Shown here in pieces: positions 1 to 6,325 of a stretch of DNA of 12,973 bases. The DNA lies in NCBI GenBank assembly GCA_002171085.1, contig NHGV01000012.1:3926-16898 (forward strand), in the 5' to 3' direction. The notes beneath the pieces were generated by a model, which saw only the letters and a list, made by a program, of their open reading frames with translations, was not told the DNA's origin and ran no database searches. The DNA is from Pelagibacteraceae bacterium TMED146. GTDB lineage: Bacteria > Pseudomonadota > Alphaproteobacteria > Pelagibacterales > Pelagibacteraceae. The translations under genes were made by a program, and so were the position numbers. Within the stretch, counting starts at the first letter, position 1. Each line of letters opens with the position of its first letter.

Positions 1-120
1 GAAGATAGTCTTTATTTCGCTTCTTATGACAAAATTTTAGAGTCAAAATGTATTCTTGTTGAGGGCACTTTGAAAGATAAGGTGAATAACATTAACTGGG
101 CTTTGGAAAAAACTAATTAA
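1..120 (+). CDS. C-terminal fragment of upstream protein, possibly heparinase II/III family
   Basis: An open frame runs from the first base to a TAA at 118-120 and encodes the last 39 residues of a protein whose body lies outside the window. The visible tail is mostly beta-strand-like and ends in NINWALEKTN. Many alphaproteobacterial purH genes are preceded by a heparinase II/III-family gene whose protein ends in a similar basic or aromatic W-A/S-hydrophobic tail, so that is the best guess from synteny and tail pattern. No catalytic domain is visible, so the family call is an inference. It ends 21 bp before purH on the same strand and may be cotranscribed with it. Confidence 0.5.
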   Translation, partial: EDSLYFASYDKILESKCILVEGTLKDKVNNINWALEKTN

Positions 121-141
121 TAGACTATAAGAAAACATCCA

Positions 142-1698
142 ATGAATAGAATTACTAAAGCTTTAATTTCAGTTTCAGACAAAACAAACCTTGAGACCGT
201 TCTTGGCGAATTAAAAAAGCTTAATGTTGAAATTATAAGTACTGGTGGAACCTTTAAATTCATAACAGATAAAGGTTTTGAATGCACTGAAATTTCTCAA
301 TACACCGGTTCACCTGAAATATTAGAAGGCAGAGTAAAAACACTTCATCCTAAAATACACGGTGGCTTGTTAGGAGATATTGATAAAAAAAATCATCAAG
401 ATCAAATGAAAGAAAATCAAATTAGTGAAATCAACCTTGTAATTGTTAATCTTTACCCGTTTGAAAATAAATTATTAGAAGTCGATGTATCATTTGAAGA
501 AATGATCGAGAATATTGATATCGGAGGTCCTTCAATGCTTAGATCGTCTTCAAAAAACTTTAAACATGTAACCGTACTACCTTCTCCAAAATACTATGAT
601 GAATTTTTAAAAGAATTTGAACAAAATAAAGGCTCGACGTCCCTTGAGTTTAGAAAAAAAATGTCAGCTATTACATTTAGCGAAACAGCTTATTACGACA
701 GCTTGATATCGAATTGGATGTCAGAACAAAATGGTATTAAGTTTTTAGATAAAAAAACTATTCCTGGTAAAATTATACAAAAACTTAGATATGGTGAAAA
801 CCCTCATCAAGAAAGCCAAGTATTTGAAATTGTTAATGATAAAAAAGGATTCTCGAATTTAAATCAAATTCAAGGAAAAGAGCTTAGTCATAATAACTAT
901 TTAGACTCATTTAATGCTTATTCACTAGTAAATGACTTTGACAAACAAAGTAAAGTTTGTGCCATAATTAAGCATAATAATCCTTGTGGGTGTGCTTCTG
1001 ATGCAAATGGACTAAAAGCCTATCTAAATGCCCTCTCAGGTGACCCTACAAGCGCATTTGGAGGGGTTGTGGCGTTCAATTATAGTATTAACGAAGGCAT
1101 TGCCACTGAAATTGTAAAAACCTTCTATGAAGTGGTCTTAACACCAAAGGTTAGTGATGAAGCAAAAAAAATATTATCATCAAAGAAAAGCCTTAGAGTT
1201 TTAGAGTATGAGTTGGTAGAAAGTAGCCCATCATTTTCAGTAACTTTTATGCAAAAGACTTTTCTCCTTCAAGATGAGAATTTTTCATCTTTAACAAAAA
1301 AAGATTTAAAAATTGTAACCAAAGCAAAGCCAACAGAAATGGAAATTGATAATCTTTTGTTTGCAAATCAAGTTTGCAAACACGTGAAATCAAATGCAAT
1401 TGTTATTACGAAAGAAAATAAAACTCTAGGTGTTGGAGCTGGCCAAACTAGCAGAGTTGGTTCTGCTGAAATTGCATGTAAAAATGCTTTAAAATTTTTT
1501 CCAAAAGAAATTACTGGATCATCTGCAGCTTCAGACGCCTTTTTCCCATTTGCCGATGGTCTTGAAAATCTTATTCAAGCAGGTGTTAAATCTATAATTC
1601 AACCTGGTGGATCTATACGAGATCAAGAAGTTATCGATGCAGCTGACAAGGCTGGCATATCAATGGTGTTTACAGGAATAAGAAATTTTAAGCACTAA
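142..1698 (+). CDS. purH: Bifunctional AICAR formyltransferase / IMP cyclohydrolase
   Basis: PurH catalyses the last two steps of de novo IMP synthesis in the cytosol: formyl transfer from 10-formyl-tetrahydrofolate to AICAR, then ring closure of FAICAR. The 518-residue length fits the family (about 520-530). The N-terminal MGS-like cyclohydrolase domain (about 1-150) carries STGGT at 33-37. The transformylase half shows KLRYGENPHQ at 214-223, the catalytic Lys-His pair K277-H278 in KHNNPCG, GVGAGQTSR at 430-438, SDAFFPFADG at 464-473 and QPGGSIRD at 487-494. All expected active-site motifs are intact. The ATG start gives homology from the first residues (a basic A-L-I-S-V-S-D-K start typical of PurH). 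No clear Shine-Dalgarno sequence precedes it. The 3' end overlaps convergent phhB by 11 nt. Confidence 0.98.
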   Translation: MNRITKALISVSDKTNLETVLGELKKLNVEIISTGGTFKFITDKGFECTEISQYTGSPEILEGRVKTLHPKIHGGLLGDIDKKNHQDQMKENQISEINLVIVNLYPFENKLLEVDVSFEEMIENIDIGGPSMLRSSSKNFKHVTVLPSPKYYDEFLKEFEQNKGSTSLEFRKKMSAITFSETAYYDSLISNWMSEQNGIKFLDKKTIPGKIIQKLRYGENPHQESQVFEIVNDKKGFSNLNQIQGKELSHNNYLDSFNAYSLVNDFDKQSKVCAIIKHNNPCGCASDANGLKAYLNALSGDPTSAFGGVVAFNYSINEGIATEIVKTFYEVVLTPKVSDEAKKILSSKKSLRVLEYELVESSPSFSVTFMQKTFLLQDENFSSLTKKDLKIVTKAKPTEMEIDNLLFANQVCKHVKSNAIVITKENKTLGVGAGQTSRVGSAEIACKNALKFFPKEITGSSAASDAFFPFADGLENLIQAGVKSIIQPGGSIRDQEVIDAADKAGISMVFTGIRNFKH

Positions 1699-2029
1699 TT
1701 TCGTCGATCTTAGCTGCCAAAACAAAGTCACTTTCAGCTAACCCATTTATAGCATGTGTCATAATAATAATATTGGCATATCCCCATCCAAACTTAAGGT
1801 CAGGATGATGGTTCTCGTTCTCAGCAATTTGTGAAACTTTGTTAATAAAATTTAAACTTGTTTCAAAATTTTTGAACTTAAAATCTTTTGATAAATAGAA
1901 ATGACCTTTATCATTTTTTATTATATTCCAATTTTCTACTTTAGTTTTAAATTCATTAATTTGCTCTTCTGTAAAAGCAGGGATCTCACCAGAACACGGT
2001 ATGCATTTTTTTTTAGATAAATCACTCAT
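1688..2029 (-). CDS. phhB: Pterin-4a-carbinolamine dehydratase (4a-hydroxytetrahydrobiopterin dehydratase)
   Basis: This 113-residue protein matches the PCD/DCoH family in size and motif. The family dehydrates 4a-hydroxy-tetrahydropterin, recycling the cofactor of aromatic amino acid hydroxylases. The core signature ENENHHPD lies at 70-77, with the paired catalytic histidines H74-H75. Then follow the W82 region, TH at 91-92, GL at 96-97 and D101 before a closing A-A-K-I-D. The N-terminal K-C-I-P-C-S-G segment (8-14) is common in bacterial members. Its ATG overlaps the TAA of the upstream hydrolase by one base (TAATG), suggesting translational coupling. Its 3' end runs 11 nt into purH. No hydroxylase gene is visible here, so the physiological partner is unknown. 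Confidence 0.95.
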   Translation of the reverse strand: MSDLSKKKCIPCSGEIPAFTEEQINEFKTKVENWNIIKNDKGHFYLSKDFKFKNFETSLNFINKVSQIAENENHHPDLKFGWGYANIIIMTHAINGLAESDFVLAAKIDEISA

Positions 2030-2922
2030 TATAAAAATTTTTTAAACCATTCTAAAACTTTTTTTGGTTGTTCTTCTTGTAAATAATGACCACAATCTAA
2101 TCCTTCTCCTTGAACTTTTTGATCACTATAATTCTGCCAAACATTTAGCACATCCCCCCAAACTTTACCAGTATCACTTCTATTACCCCATAATACAAAA
2201 ATTGGGCATTTAATTTTATTATTTTTTTTAAAATCCTCATTATCATGATCAAGATCACAAGATGGTGAGGCTCTATAATCTTCACATGAAGCTCTGATAG
2301 TTTTGTAATTAAAGCGTCTGACGTATTCATCAAATGTCTCCTTGCAAAACTCTAAAGTTGCACCTCTTTTAGATAATTTTTTTTCCATATAATATTTTGC
2401 TGGAACAGATGATAATAATTTTTCTGGTAAATCATAAGGCTGCATCATTAATAACCAATGCCATTTTGACATTGCCCAATTTTTCTTTTGAACAGTCCAA
2501 ATGTGTCTATTTGGCATAATATCAAATATTCCAACTTTTTTTATTTTGTCTGGAAAATCTAAGCACATTCTGTGTGAGGTTCGTGCGCCTCTATCATGAC
2601 CAACTAGTTTAAACTCATCAAAACCTAATTTTTTCATTAATAATATTTGATCACTTGCCATTGCTCTGAATGAATAATTTATATGATTTTTTCCGCCTTC
2701 TTCTGGGCCAATACTTTCACCATAACCCCTAAGATCAGCAGCCACTACATAAAATTTATCTTTTAGATCATCAACTATCTTGTGCCACGTGATATGTGAC
2801 ATAGGATTACCGTGCAATAATAACAGCGGCTCACCTTTGCCACCGTGTCTACAAACTATCTCTGCTTTCTCAAAGCCTTGGTCTTCAACAGTAATTGTTT
2901 CTTTTTTAAATCCTGAAAACAT
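2029..2922 (-). CDS. Alpha/beta hydrolase, fluoroacetate/haloacetate dehalogenase-like
   Basis: A 297-residue alpha/beta-hydrolase. The family signature HGNP (oxyanion region) is at 37-40 and the nucleophile elbow GHDRGAR at 108-114, giving nucleophile D110 with R111 and R114. Further matches to the fluoroacetate dehalogenase set, recalled from the Rhodopseudomonas enzyme, are D134, the halide-site pair H155-W156, Y216 in EDYRAS and the general base H279 in CGHYL. Spacing is almost residue-for-residue that of characterised members. The ATG at 2922 is chosen because homology begins at MFSGF. A longer frame opening at 2955 would start inside the tRNA gene and adds 11 unsupported residues. The ATG lies only 5 nt from the tRNA 3' end. 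A lid position that is Trp in the characterised enzyme (185) appears to be Lys here. Hydrolysis of a 2-haloacid or another small ester or epoxide is possible; the substrate is not proven. Confidence 0.88.
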   Translation of the reverse strand: MFSGFKKETITVEDQGFEKAEIVCRHGGKGEPLLLLHGNPMSHITWHKIVDDLKDKFYVVAADLRGYGESIGPEEGGKNHINYSFRAMASDQILLMKKLGFDEFKLVGHDRGARTSHRMCLDFPDKIKKVGIFDIMPNRHIWTVQKKNWAMSKWHWLLMMQPYDLPEKLLSSVPAKYYMEKKLSKRGATLEFCKETFDEYVRRFNYKTIRASCEDYRASPSCDLDHDNEDFKKNNKIKCPIFVLWGNRSDTGKVWGDVLNVWQNYSDQKVQGEGLDCGHYLQEEQPKKVLEWFKKFL

Positions 2923-2927
2923 TTTTT

Positions 2928-3002
2928 TGGAGCGGGTGAAGGGAATTGAACCCACGACCTAAACGTTGGCAACGTTTCGCTCTACCACTGAGCTACACCC
3001 GC
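2928..3002 (-). tRNA. tRNA-Gly (anticodon GCC)
   Basis: The reverse strand folds into a 75-nt cloverleaf including an encoded CCA. The acceptor stem GCGGGTG pairs with CACCCGC. The D-arm is GCTC-AGTGGTA-GAGC. The anticodon stem AAACG/CGTTT encloses the loop TTGCCAA, giving anticodon GCC. The T-loop is TTCAATT, the discriminator is T (usual for bacterial tRNA-Gly) and CCA is encoded at 2930-2928. The T-stem GTGGG/CCCTT keeps three G-C pairs, a G-T wobble and a T-T opposition at the second pair. The gene sits immediately upstream of the hydrolase on the same strand, so the two are probably cotranscribed. Confidence 0.97.
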
Positions 3003-3017
3003 TTTTATAAGTTTTTT

Positions 3018-3046
3018 AAATTATTATTTATGTTAAAGTTTTTCAA
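3018..3046 (-). promoter_or_regulatory. Possible sigma-70 promoter for tRNA-Gly and the hydrolase-phhB unit
   Basis: On the minus strand, TTGAAA (3046-3041; five of six to TTGACA) is followed after 17 nt by TAATTT (3023-3018), a weak -10. A start near 3011 would leave about 9 nt before the tRNA 5' end. The sequence is so AT-rich that similar matches arise easily, so this is only a candidate. Confidence 0.3.
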
Positions 3047-3056
3047 TAAATAAATA

Positions 3057-3713
3057 ATGAAAAAAAAATTTAACATATCAGAATTACCAACTGAAATACC
3101 AATTTTCCCACTAAGTAATGCAATTTTTTTTCCTAAAACCCTATTGCCTCTAAATATATTTGAGCCAAGGTACAAACAAATGACCGAGCATGCGATTGAA
3201 GGTGATAATTTAATAGGAATGGTTCAATCGAATTTGAAGAAAGATTTAGATGGAAAACCAGAAGTATACTCTGTTGGGTGCGTTGGTTATATAGAATACC
3301 ATTCTTCTACGCCTGACGGTCGATATTTAATTAACCTTAAAGGCATAACCAGATTTAAGATTAAAAATGAAATTGATACAAATAATTTATATAGAAAATT
3401 TAAAGTTGATTATGAAGATTTCACTAAAGATTTTGATGAAGAAAAAAAAATTGATATCAATACAATTGATTTAATTGATAAGACAAAAAAACTTTTTGAG
3501 AAACATCAATTAATTACGGACTGGAAAATAGTTGAAAAAGTAGAGCCTTCTCAGTTAATTAATTCACTGGCAATGATATGTCCTTTTACAATTAGCGAAA
3601 AACAAAGATTGTTAGAAACAACAGATATTAAAGATAGAAATGATGTTCTTAATCAAATTATTAACTTTTATATTTTAGGAAACAATAATGACAAAAATAG
3701 GAATATTCATTAA
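3057..3713 (+). CDS. LON N-terminal (substrate-binding) domain protein
   Basis: A 218-residue protein that is essentially a stand-alone LON N-terminal (LAN) domain. The opening I-F-P-L-S-N-A at 16-22 followed by PLNIFEPRY at 31-39 is the family hallmark. G-M-V-Q at 54-57 and V-G-C-V-G-Y-I-E (in the mid-domain) match the beta-rich core. The C-terminal third is helical. No AAA+ or Ser-Lys protease domain follows, so it is not the Lon protease. Stand-alone members are common in Alphaproteobacteria and their function is poorly defined; substrate or adaptor binding is a guess. The stop overlaps the next start as TAATG, so the pair is probably translationally coupled. The gene is divergent from tRNA-Gly across 54 bp. 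Confidence 0.92.
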   Translation: MKKKFNISELPTEIPIFPLSNAIFFPKTLLPLNIFEPRYKQMTEHAIEGDNLIGMVQSNLKKDLDGKPEVYSVGCVGYIEYHSSTPDGRYLINLKGITRFKIKNEIDTNNLYRKFKVDYEDFTKDFDEEKKIDINTIDLIDKTKKLFEKHQLITDWKIVEKVEPSQLINSLAMICPFTISEKQRLLETTDIKDRNDVLNQIINFYILGNNNDKNRNIH

Positions 3714-3883
3714 TGGAATTTGATAAAGATTTATTAAAAACAATTGTTTGTCCTCAATCAAAAGAAAGGTTAATTTACGATGAAAAAAACAATTATTTAA
3801 TTGCTAAAACCTCTAAGCTTGCTTATCCAATAAGAAATGGCATTCCTATAATGTTAATAGAAGAAGCTAAAAAACTTGATTAA
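3713..3883 (+). CDS. Trm112-like / UPF0434 (YcaR) family small protein
   Basis: A short frame (ATG 3713, TAA 3881-3883) encodes 56 residues. The first half has [12 protein letters not shown], as in YcaR/Trm112-like proteins, which open with L-L-x-I-L-x-C-P. The second half ends [11 protein letters not shown], the family's other conserved block. Only one Cys (C13) is visible, so a full zinc site of the eukaryotic Trm112 type is absent, as is usual in bacterial members. In eukaryotes Trm112 activates methyltransferases; the bacterial role is unclear. Its start overlaps the LON-domain stop by one base, and the last 4 nt overlap the convergent rho stop. This LON-domain to Trm112-like order recurs in Alphaproteobacteria. 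Confidence 0.9.
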   Translation: MEFDKDLLKTIVCPQSKERLIYDEKNNYLIAKTSKLAYPIRNGIPIMLIEEAKKLD

Positions 3884-5148
3884 CCTTTGTTCATAGAGTC
3901 AAAAAACTCTCCATTGTTTTTTGTCTCTCTTAATTTGCCTATTAGAAATTCTATAGCATCCATAGATCCCATAGGATTAATAATTCTTCTAAGTACGTTC
4001 ATTTTGGACAGCTCATCTTTTTCAAACAACAATTCTTCTTTTCTCGTACCAGACTTAGCAACATCAATTGCTGGGTAAGTTCTTTTGTCTGCAACTTTTC
4101 TATCAAGAACCACTTCTGAGTTTCCTGTTCCTTTAAATTCTTCAAAGATTACTTCATCCATCCTTGAGCCTGTTTCAATTAAAGCAGTTGAGATAATAGT
4201 TAAAGAACCACCTTCTTCGATGTTTCTAGCCGCACCAAAAAATCTTTTGGGTCTTTGAAGTGCATTTGCATCAACACCACCAGTTAAAACTTTACCTGAA
4301 CTTGGAACAACAGCGTTATATGCTCTGCCTAATCTTGTTATTGAGTCTAGTAATATAACAACATCCTTTTTATGTTCACAAAGTCTTTTTGCTTTTTCTA
4401 TCACCATTTCAGCGACTTGAACATGTCGTTGAGCAGGTTCATCAAATGTAGAGCTTACAACTTCACCATTAACTGTTCTTTGCATATCTGTAACTTCTTC
4501 TGGTCTTTCGTCAATTAGCAATACTATTAAATATATCTCTGGATGATTTGCAGTTATTGAATTCGCAATATTTTGTAAAATTACTGTTTTTCCTGTTCTT
4601 GGAGGAGCAACGATTAAAGATCTTTGTCCTTTTCCAATTGGTGAAACTAAATCAATAACCCTGGCGGTTACATCTGTCTTTTTTTCTACCTTAGTTTTTT
4701 CAATTTCTAATTTAATTTTTTCATTTGGATATAGTGGCGTTAAGTTATCAAAGTTGATTTTGTGTTTAGTTTTTTCAGGATCTTCAAAATTAATTTTATT
4801 TACTTTTAATAATGCAAAATATCTTTCTTGATCTTTCGGGGCTCTAATTTCTCCTTCAATAGTATCTCCTTTTCTAAGACCAAATCTTCTTATTTGACTC
4901 GGGCTTACATAAATATCATCAGGTCCAGGTAAATAATTTGACTCCATGGCTCTTAAAAAACCAAACCCATCCTGTAAAGTTTCTAACACACCTGTTGCTG
5001 TTATTTGCTCTCCTTTTTCAGCAAGTTTTTTTAATATTGCAAATAAAATTTCTTGTTTTCTTAGTGTGCTTGGGTTTTCAATACCGAGCTTTTCGGCTTC
5101 TGAAATTAGATCAGCAGGAGATTTATCTTTAAGTTCTTGTAAATTCAT
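3880..5148 (-). CDS. rho: Transcription termination factor Rho
   Basis: Rho is a homohexameric RNA-dependent ATPase/helicase that ends transcription at Rho-dependent sites. The 422-residue length matches E. coli (419). In order: N-terminal helical Rho_N domain (about 1-45); cold-shock-like RNA-binding domain (about 50-120) with G-F-G-F-L-R at 61-66; Walker A APPRTGKT at 181-188; D-E-R-P-E-E-V-T at 213-220; Walker [10 protein letters not shown] with D268; the Q-loop region S-S-G-K-V-L-T-G-G at 283-291; and the R-loop/arginine-finger region near 340-370. There is no long insertion of the kind seen in Actinobacteria or Bacteroidetes. The ATG at 5148 begins the normal N-L-x-E-L-K sequence. A promoter candidate lies about 30-60 bp upstream. 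The short leader leaves little room for the long autoregulatory rho leader known in enterics. Confidence 0.98.
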   Translation of the reverse strand: MNLQELKDKSPADLISEAEKLGIENPSTLRKQEILFAILKKLAEKGEQITATGVLETLQDGFGFLRAMESNYLPGPDDIYVSPSQIRRFGLRKGDTIEGEIRAPKDQERYFALLKVNKINFEDPEKTKHKINFDNLTPLYPNEKIKLEIEKTKVEKKTDVTARVIDLVSPIGKGQRSLIVAPPRTGKTVILQNIANSITANHPEIYLIVLLIDERPEEVTDMQRTVNGEVVSSTFDEPAQRHVQVAEMVIEKAKRLCEHKKDVVILLDSITRLGRAYNAVVPSSGKVLTGGVDANALQRPKRFFGAARNIEEGGSLTIISTALIETGSRMDEVIFEEFKGTGNSEVVLDRKVADKRTYPAIDVAKSGTRKEELLFEKDELSKMNVLRRIINPMGSMDAIEFLIGKLRETKNNGEFFDSMNKG

Positions 5149-5178
5149 AATGGAAAATTTTTTTATGATGAGACATTT

Positions 5179-5207
5179 TATATAACTAATTTACTAAAGA
5201 TTTGCAA
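5179..5207 (-). promoter_or_regulatory. rho: Candidate sigma-70 promoter of rho
   Basis: On the minus strand TTGCAA (5207-5202) and TATATA (5184-5179) are separated by exactly 17 nt, matching four of six positions at each hexamer. A transcript starting near 5172 would have a leader of about 24 nt before the rho ATG. Spacing and position are good, but the surrounding sequence is highly AT-rich, so chance matches are likely. Confidence 0.42.
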
Positions 5208-5401
5208 CACCTGATGAATAATTAAGTAATAATATAATGATTATATTTATATAAGTTAGTTTTATTATTAGACAATGTTTATACTGGGGTTAACTATTTA
5301 ATAACTAGATATACATATTTATAAACAATATATTTATCAAAATTAGAGAAATTTTATACTTATTCACTTAATTAAAGAAAGTCGGATATAAATTCTAAGT
5401 C

Positions 5402-5417
5402 TAATAATTAATTATTA
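5402..5417. repeat. 16-bp perfect palindrome TAATAATTAATTATTA
   Basis: The sequence is exactly self-complementary with no spacer and lies about 85 bp upstream of the DUF299 start. It could be a dimeric regulator site or an easily melted element. All its bases are A or T, so chance is a real alternative. Confidence 0.5.
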
Positions 5418-5475
5418 AAATTGTAGTGATTATAGATAAAATCTAAATTTTCTTAAACCTATTGATATAAAGTTG

Positions 5476-5492
5476 TTATAAAATCTTTATAA
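5476..5492. repeat. 7-bp inverted repeat with 3-nt spacer just before the DUF299 start
   Basis: TTATAAA (5476-5482), ATC, TTTATAA (5486-5492) form a perfect inverted repeat ending 8 bp before the ATG at 5501, where a ribosome-binding or operator site would lie. The stem would have no G-C pairs, so an RNA hairpin would be very weak; a DNA operator is more plausible than a hairpin. Confidence 0.4.
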
Positions 5493-5500
5493 ACATATTT

Positions 5501-6325
5501 ATGAACAAAACTTTTAATTTTTTTTTAGTATCAGATTCAACAGGTGAAACTCTTGATAGAATTTACTTAGCACTAAAAGCTCAGTTTCCAGATAATAATT
5601 ACAAAATTCATCATTTTGCTTTCATGAGAACCACTTCACAAACCGCAACATTAATTGAAGTATGTAAAAAAGCAGAAAACCCCATTATTCTTTATACGCT
5701 TGTAGAAAAACAAACTACAAATCATATCATTAATGAATGCAAAACATTTAATATCCCGTGTTTTGGTTTATTAGATTATTTAATTCCACAATTTGAAAAA
5801 ATTTTTGGACAGAAAGCCACCCTTAAACCAAGCGGGCAACATCAATTAAATAAAGAATATTATAAAAAAATAGAAGCAATGCAATTTACATTGCAGCATG
5901 ATGATGGACAAAGATTAGATACCGCTGTAGACGCAGATATTATAATTTTTGGAGTGAGTAGAACTAGTAAAACACCAACTTCTATTTATTTGGGTGAAAG
6001 GGGTTATAAAGTTTCTAATATACCCCTTGTTCTTCATCAAACTCTACCTCAAGATATTTATAAATCAAAAGCTATAAAGGTTGGTTTAACAATTGATTCA
6101 AAAAGACTTTCAGATGTAAGAAAAACAAGAATTACAATTTTAAACGACAAAAAATCGTCTACTTATGCCAACATGAGTAATATTGAAAAAGAAATAGATG
6201 AAGCAAAAAAATTGCTTAGTTCAAAGAAAATTCCAATGATTGATGTAACAAGAAAATCTGTAGAAGAAAGTGCTGCTTCAATTATTAAAATTTTTGAGAT
6301 AGAAAAACAAAAAATCAATGATTAA
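5501..6325 (+). CDS. Pyruvate, phosphate dikinase / PEP synthase regulatory protein (DUF299, RP001 homologue)
   Basis: Members of this family are bifunctional ADP-dependent Ser/Thr kinases and phosphate-dependent pyrophosphorylases. They switch pyruvate-phosphate dikinase or PEP synthase off and on by phosphorylating a threonine next to the catalytic His. The protein has 274 residues, the family norm. The N-terminus shows V-S-D-S-T-G-E-T at 10-17. The P-loop-like G-V-S-R-T-S-K-T-P-T-S lies at 151-161 and is followed by Y-L-G-E-R-G-Y-K-V-S-N-I-P-L-V at 163-177, all highly conserved. R-L-D-T-A-V-D-A-D precedes the loop. I cannot tell the PPDK-type (PDRP) from the PEP-synthase-type (PpsR) by eye, so no symbol is given. 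The gene is the first of a tightly overlapping operon; its last 8 nt overlap the maf start. Confidence 0.95.
   Translation: MNKTFNFFLVSDSTGETLDRIYLALKAQFPDNNYKIHHFAFMRTTSQTATLIEVCKKAENPIILYTLVEKQTTNHIINECKTFNIPCFGLLDYLIPQFEKIFGQKATLKPSGQHQLNKEYYKKIEAMQFTLQHDDGQRLDTAVDADIIIFGVSRTSKTPTSIYLGERGYKVSNIPLVLHQTLPQDIYKSKAIKVGLTIDSKRLSDVRKTRITILNDKKSSTYANMSNIEKEIDEAKKLLSSKKIPMIDVTRKSVEESAASIIKIFEIEKQKIND

Larger units (their letters stand above)
5276..5495. repeat. Three dispersed copies of TATAAACA (two direct, one inverted)
   Basis: TATAAACA occurs at 5320-5327 and 5488-5495 on the plus strand, and as TGTTTATA (inverted) at 5276-5283. Two copies extend to TTTATAAACA. TTATAAACA differs from the DnaA-box consensus TTATNCACA at one position, so these could be weak DnaA boxes or sites for another regulator. 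The third copy ends 5 bp before the downstream ATG. Confidence 0.45.
5149..5500. other. Long AT-rich intergenic region between divergent rho and the DUF299 gene; candidate oriC
   Basis: This 352-bp stretch is the only gap over 60 bp in the window. By hand count about 17% of bases are G or C; 5221-5280 has 7 of 60. No credible ORF fills it. It contains a rho promoter candidate, three TATAAACA octamers, TTATTCACT at 5360-5368 (one mismatch to the DnaA-box consensus TTATNCACA) and a 16-bp palindrome. The RP001/DUF299 gene borders the replication origin in Caulobacter and is adjacent to it in Rickettsia, which makes origin function plausible. Against this, hemE is not the neighbour, strong DnaA-box clusters are absent, and my small hand counts of G versus C do not show a clean skew switch. 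Confidence 0.35.

Noticed and set aside
2922..2955. A start for the hydrolase at 2955 adding 11 residues
   Set aside because: These codons lie inside the tRNA-Gly gene, and similarity to the dehalogenase family begins at the ATG at 2922.
2780..2962. A 60-residue plus-strand frame opposite the hydrolase and tRNA
   Set aside because: It is antisense to a well-supported gene and a tRNA and resembles no family I know.
3887..4078. A 63-residue plus-strand frame opposite the end of rho
   Set aside because: It mirrors the conserved Rho C-terminus and has no recognisable domain.
4938..5185. Two plus-strand frames opposite the start of rho
   Set aside because: Both are antisense to the conserved Rho N-terminal and RNA-binding domains and look like shadow frames.
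5290..5307. Possible CtrA site (TTAA-N7-TTAA) in the candidate origin region
   Set aside because: The TTAA pair at 5290-5301 has a 4-nt spacer instead of 7, and TTAA is expected often in such AT-rich DNA.
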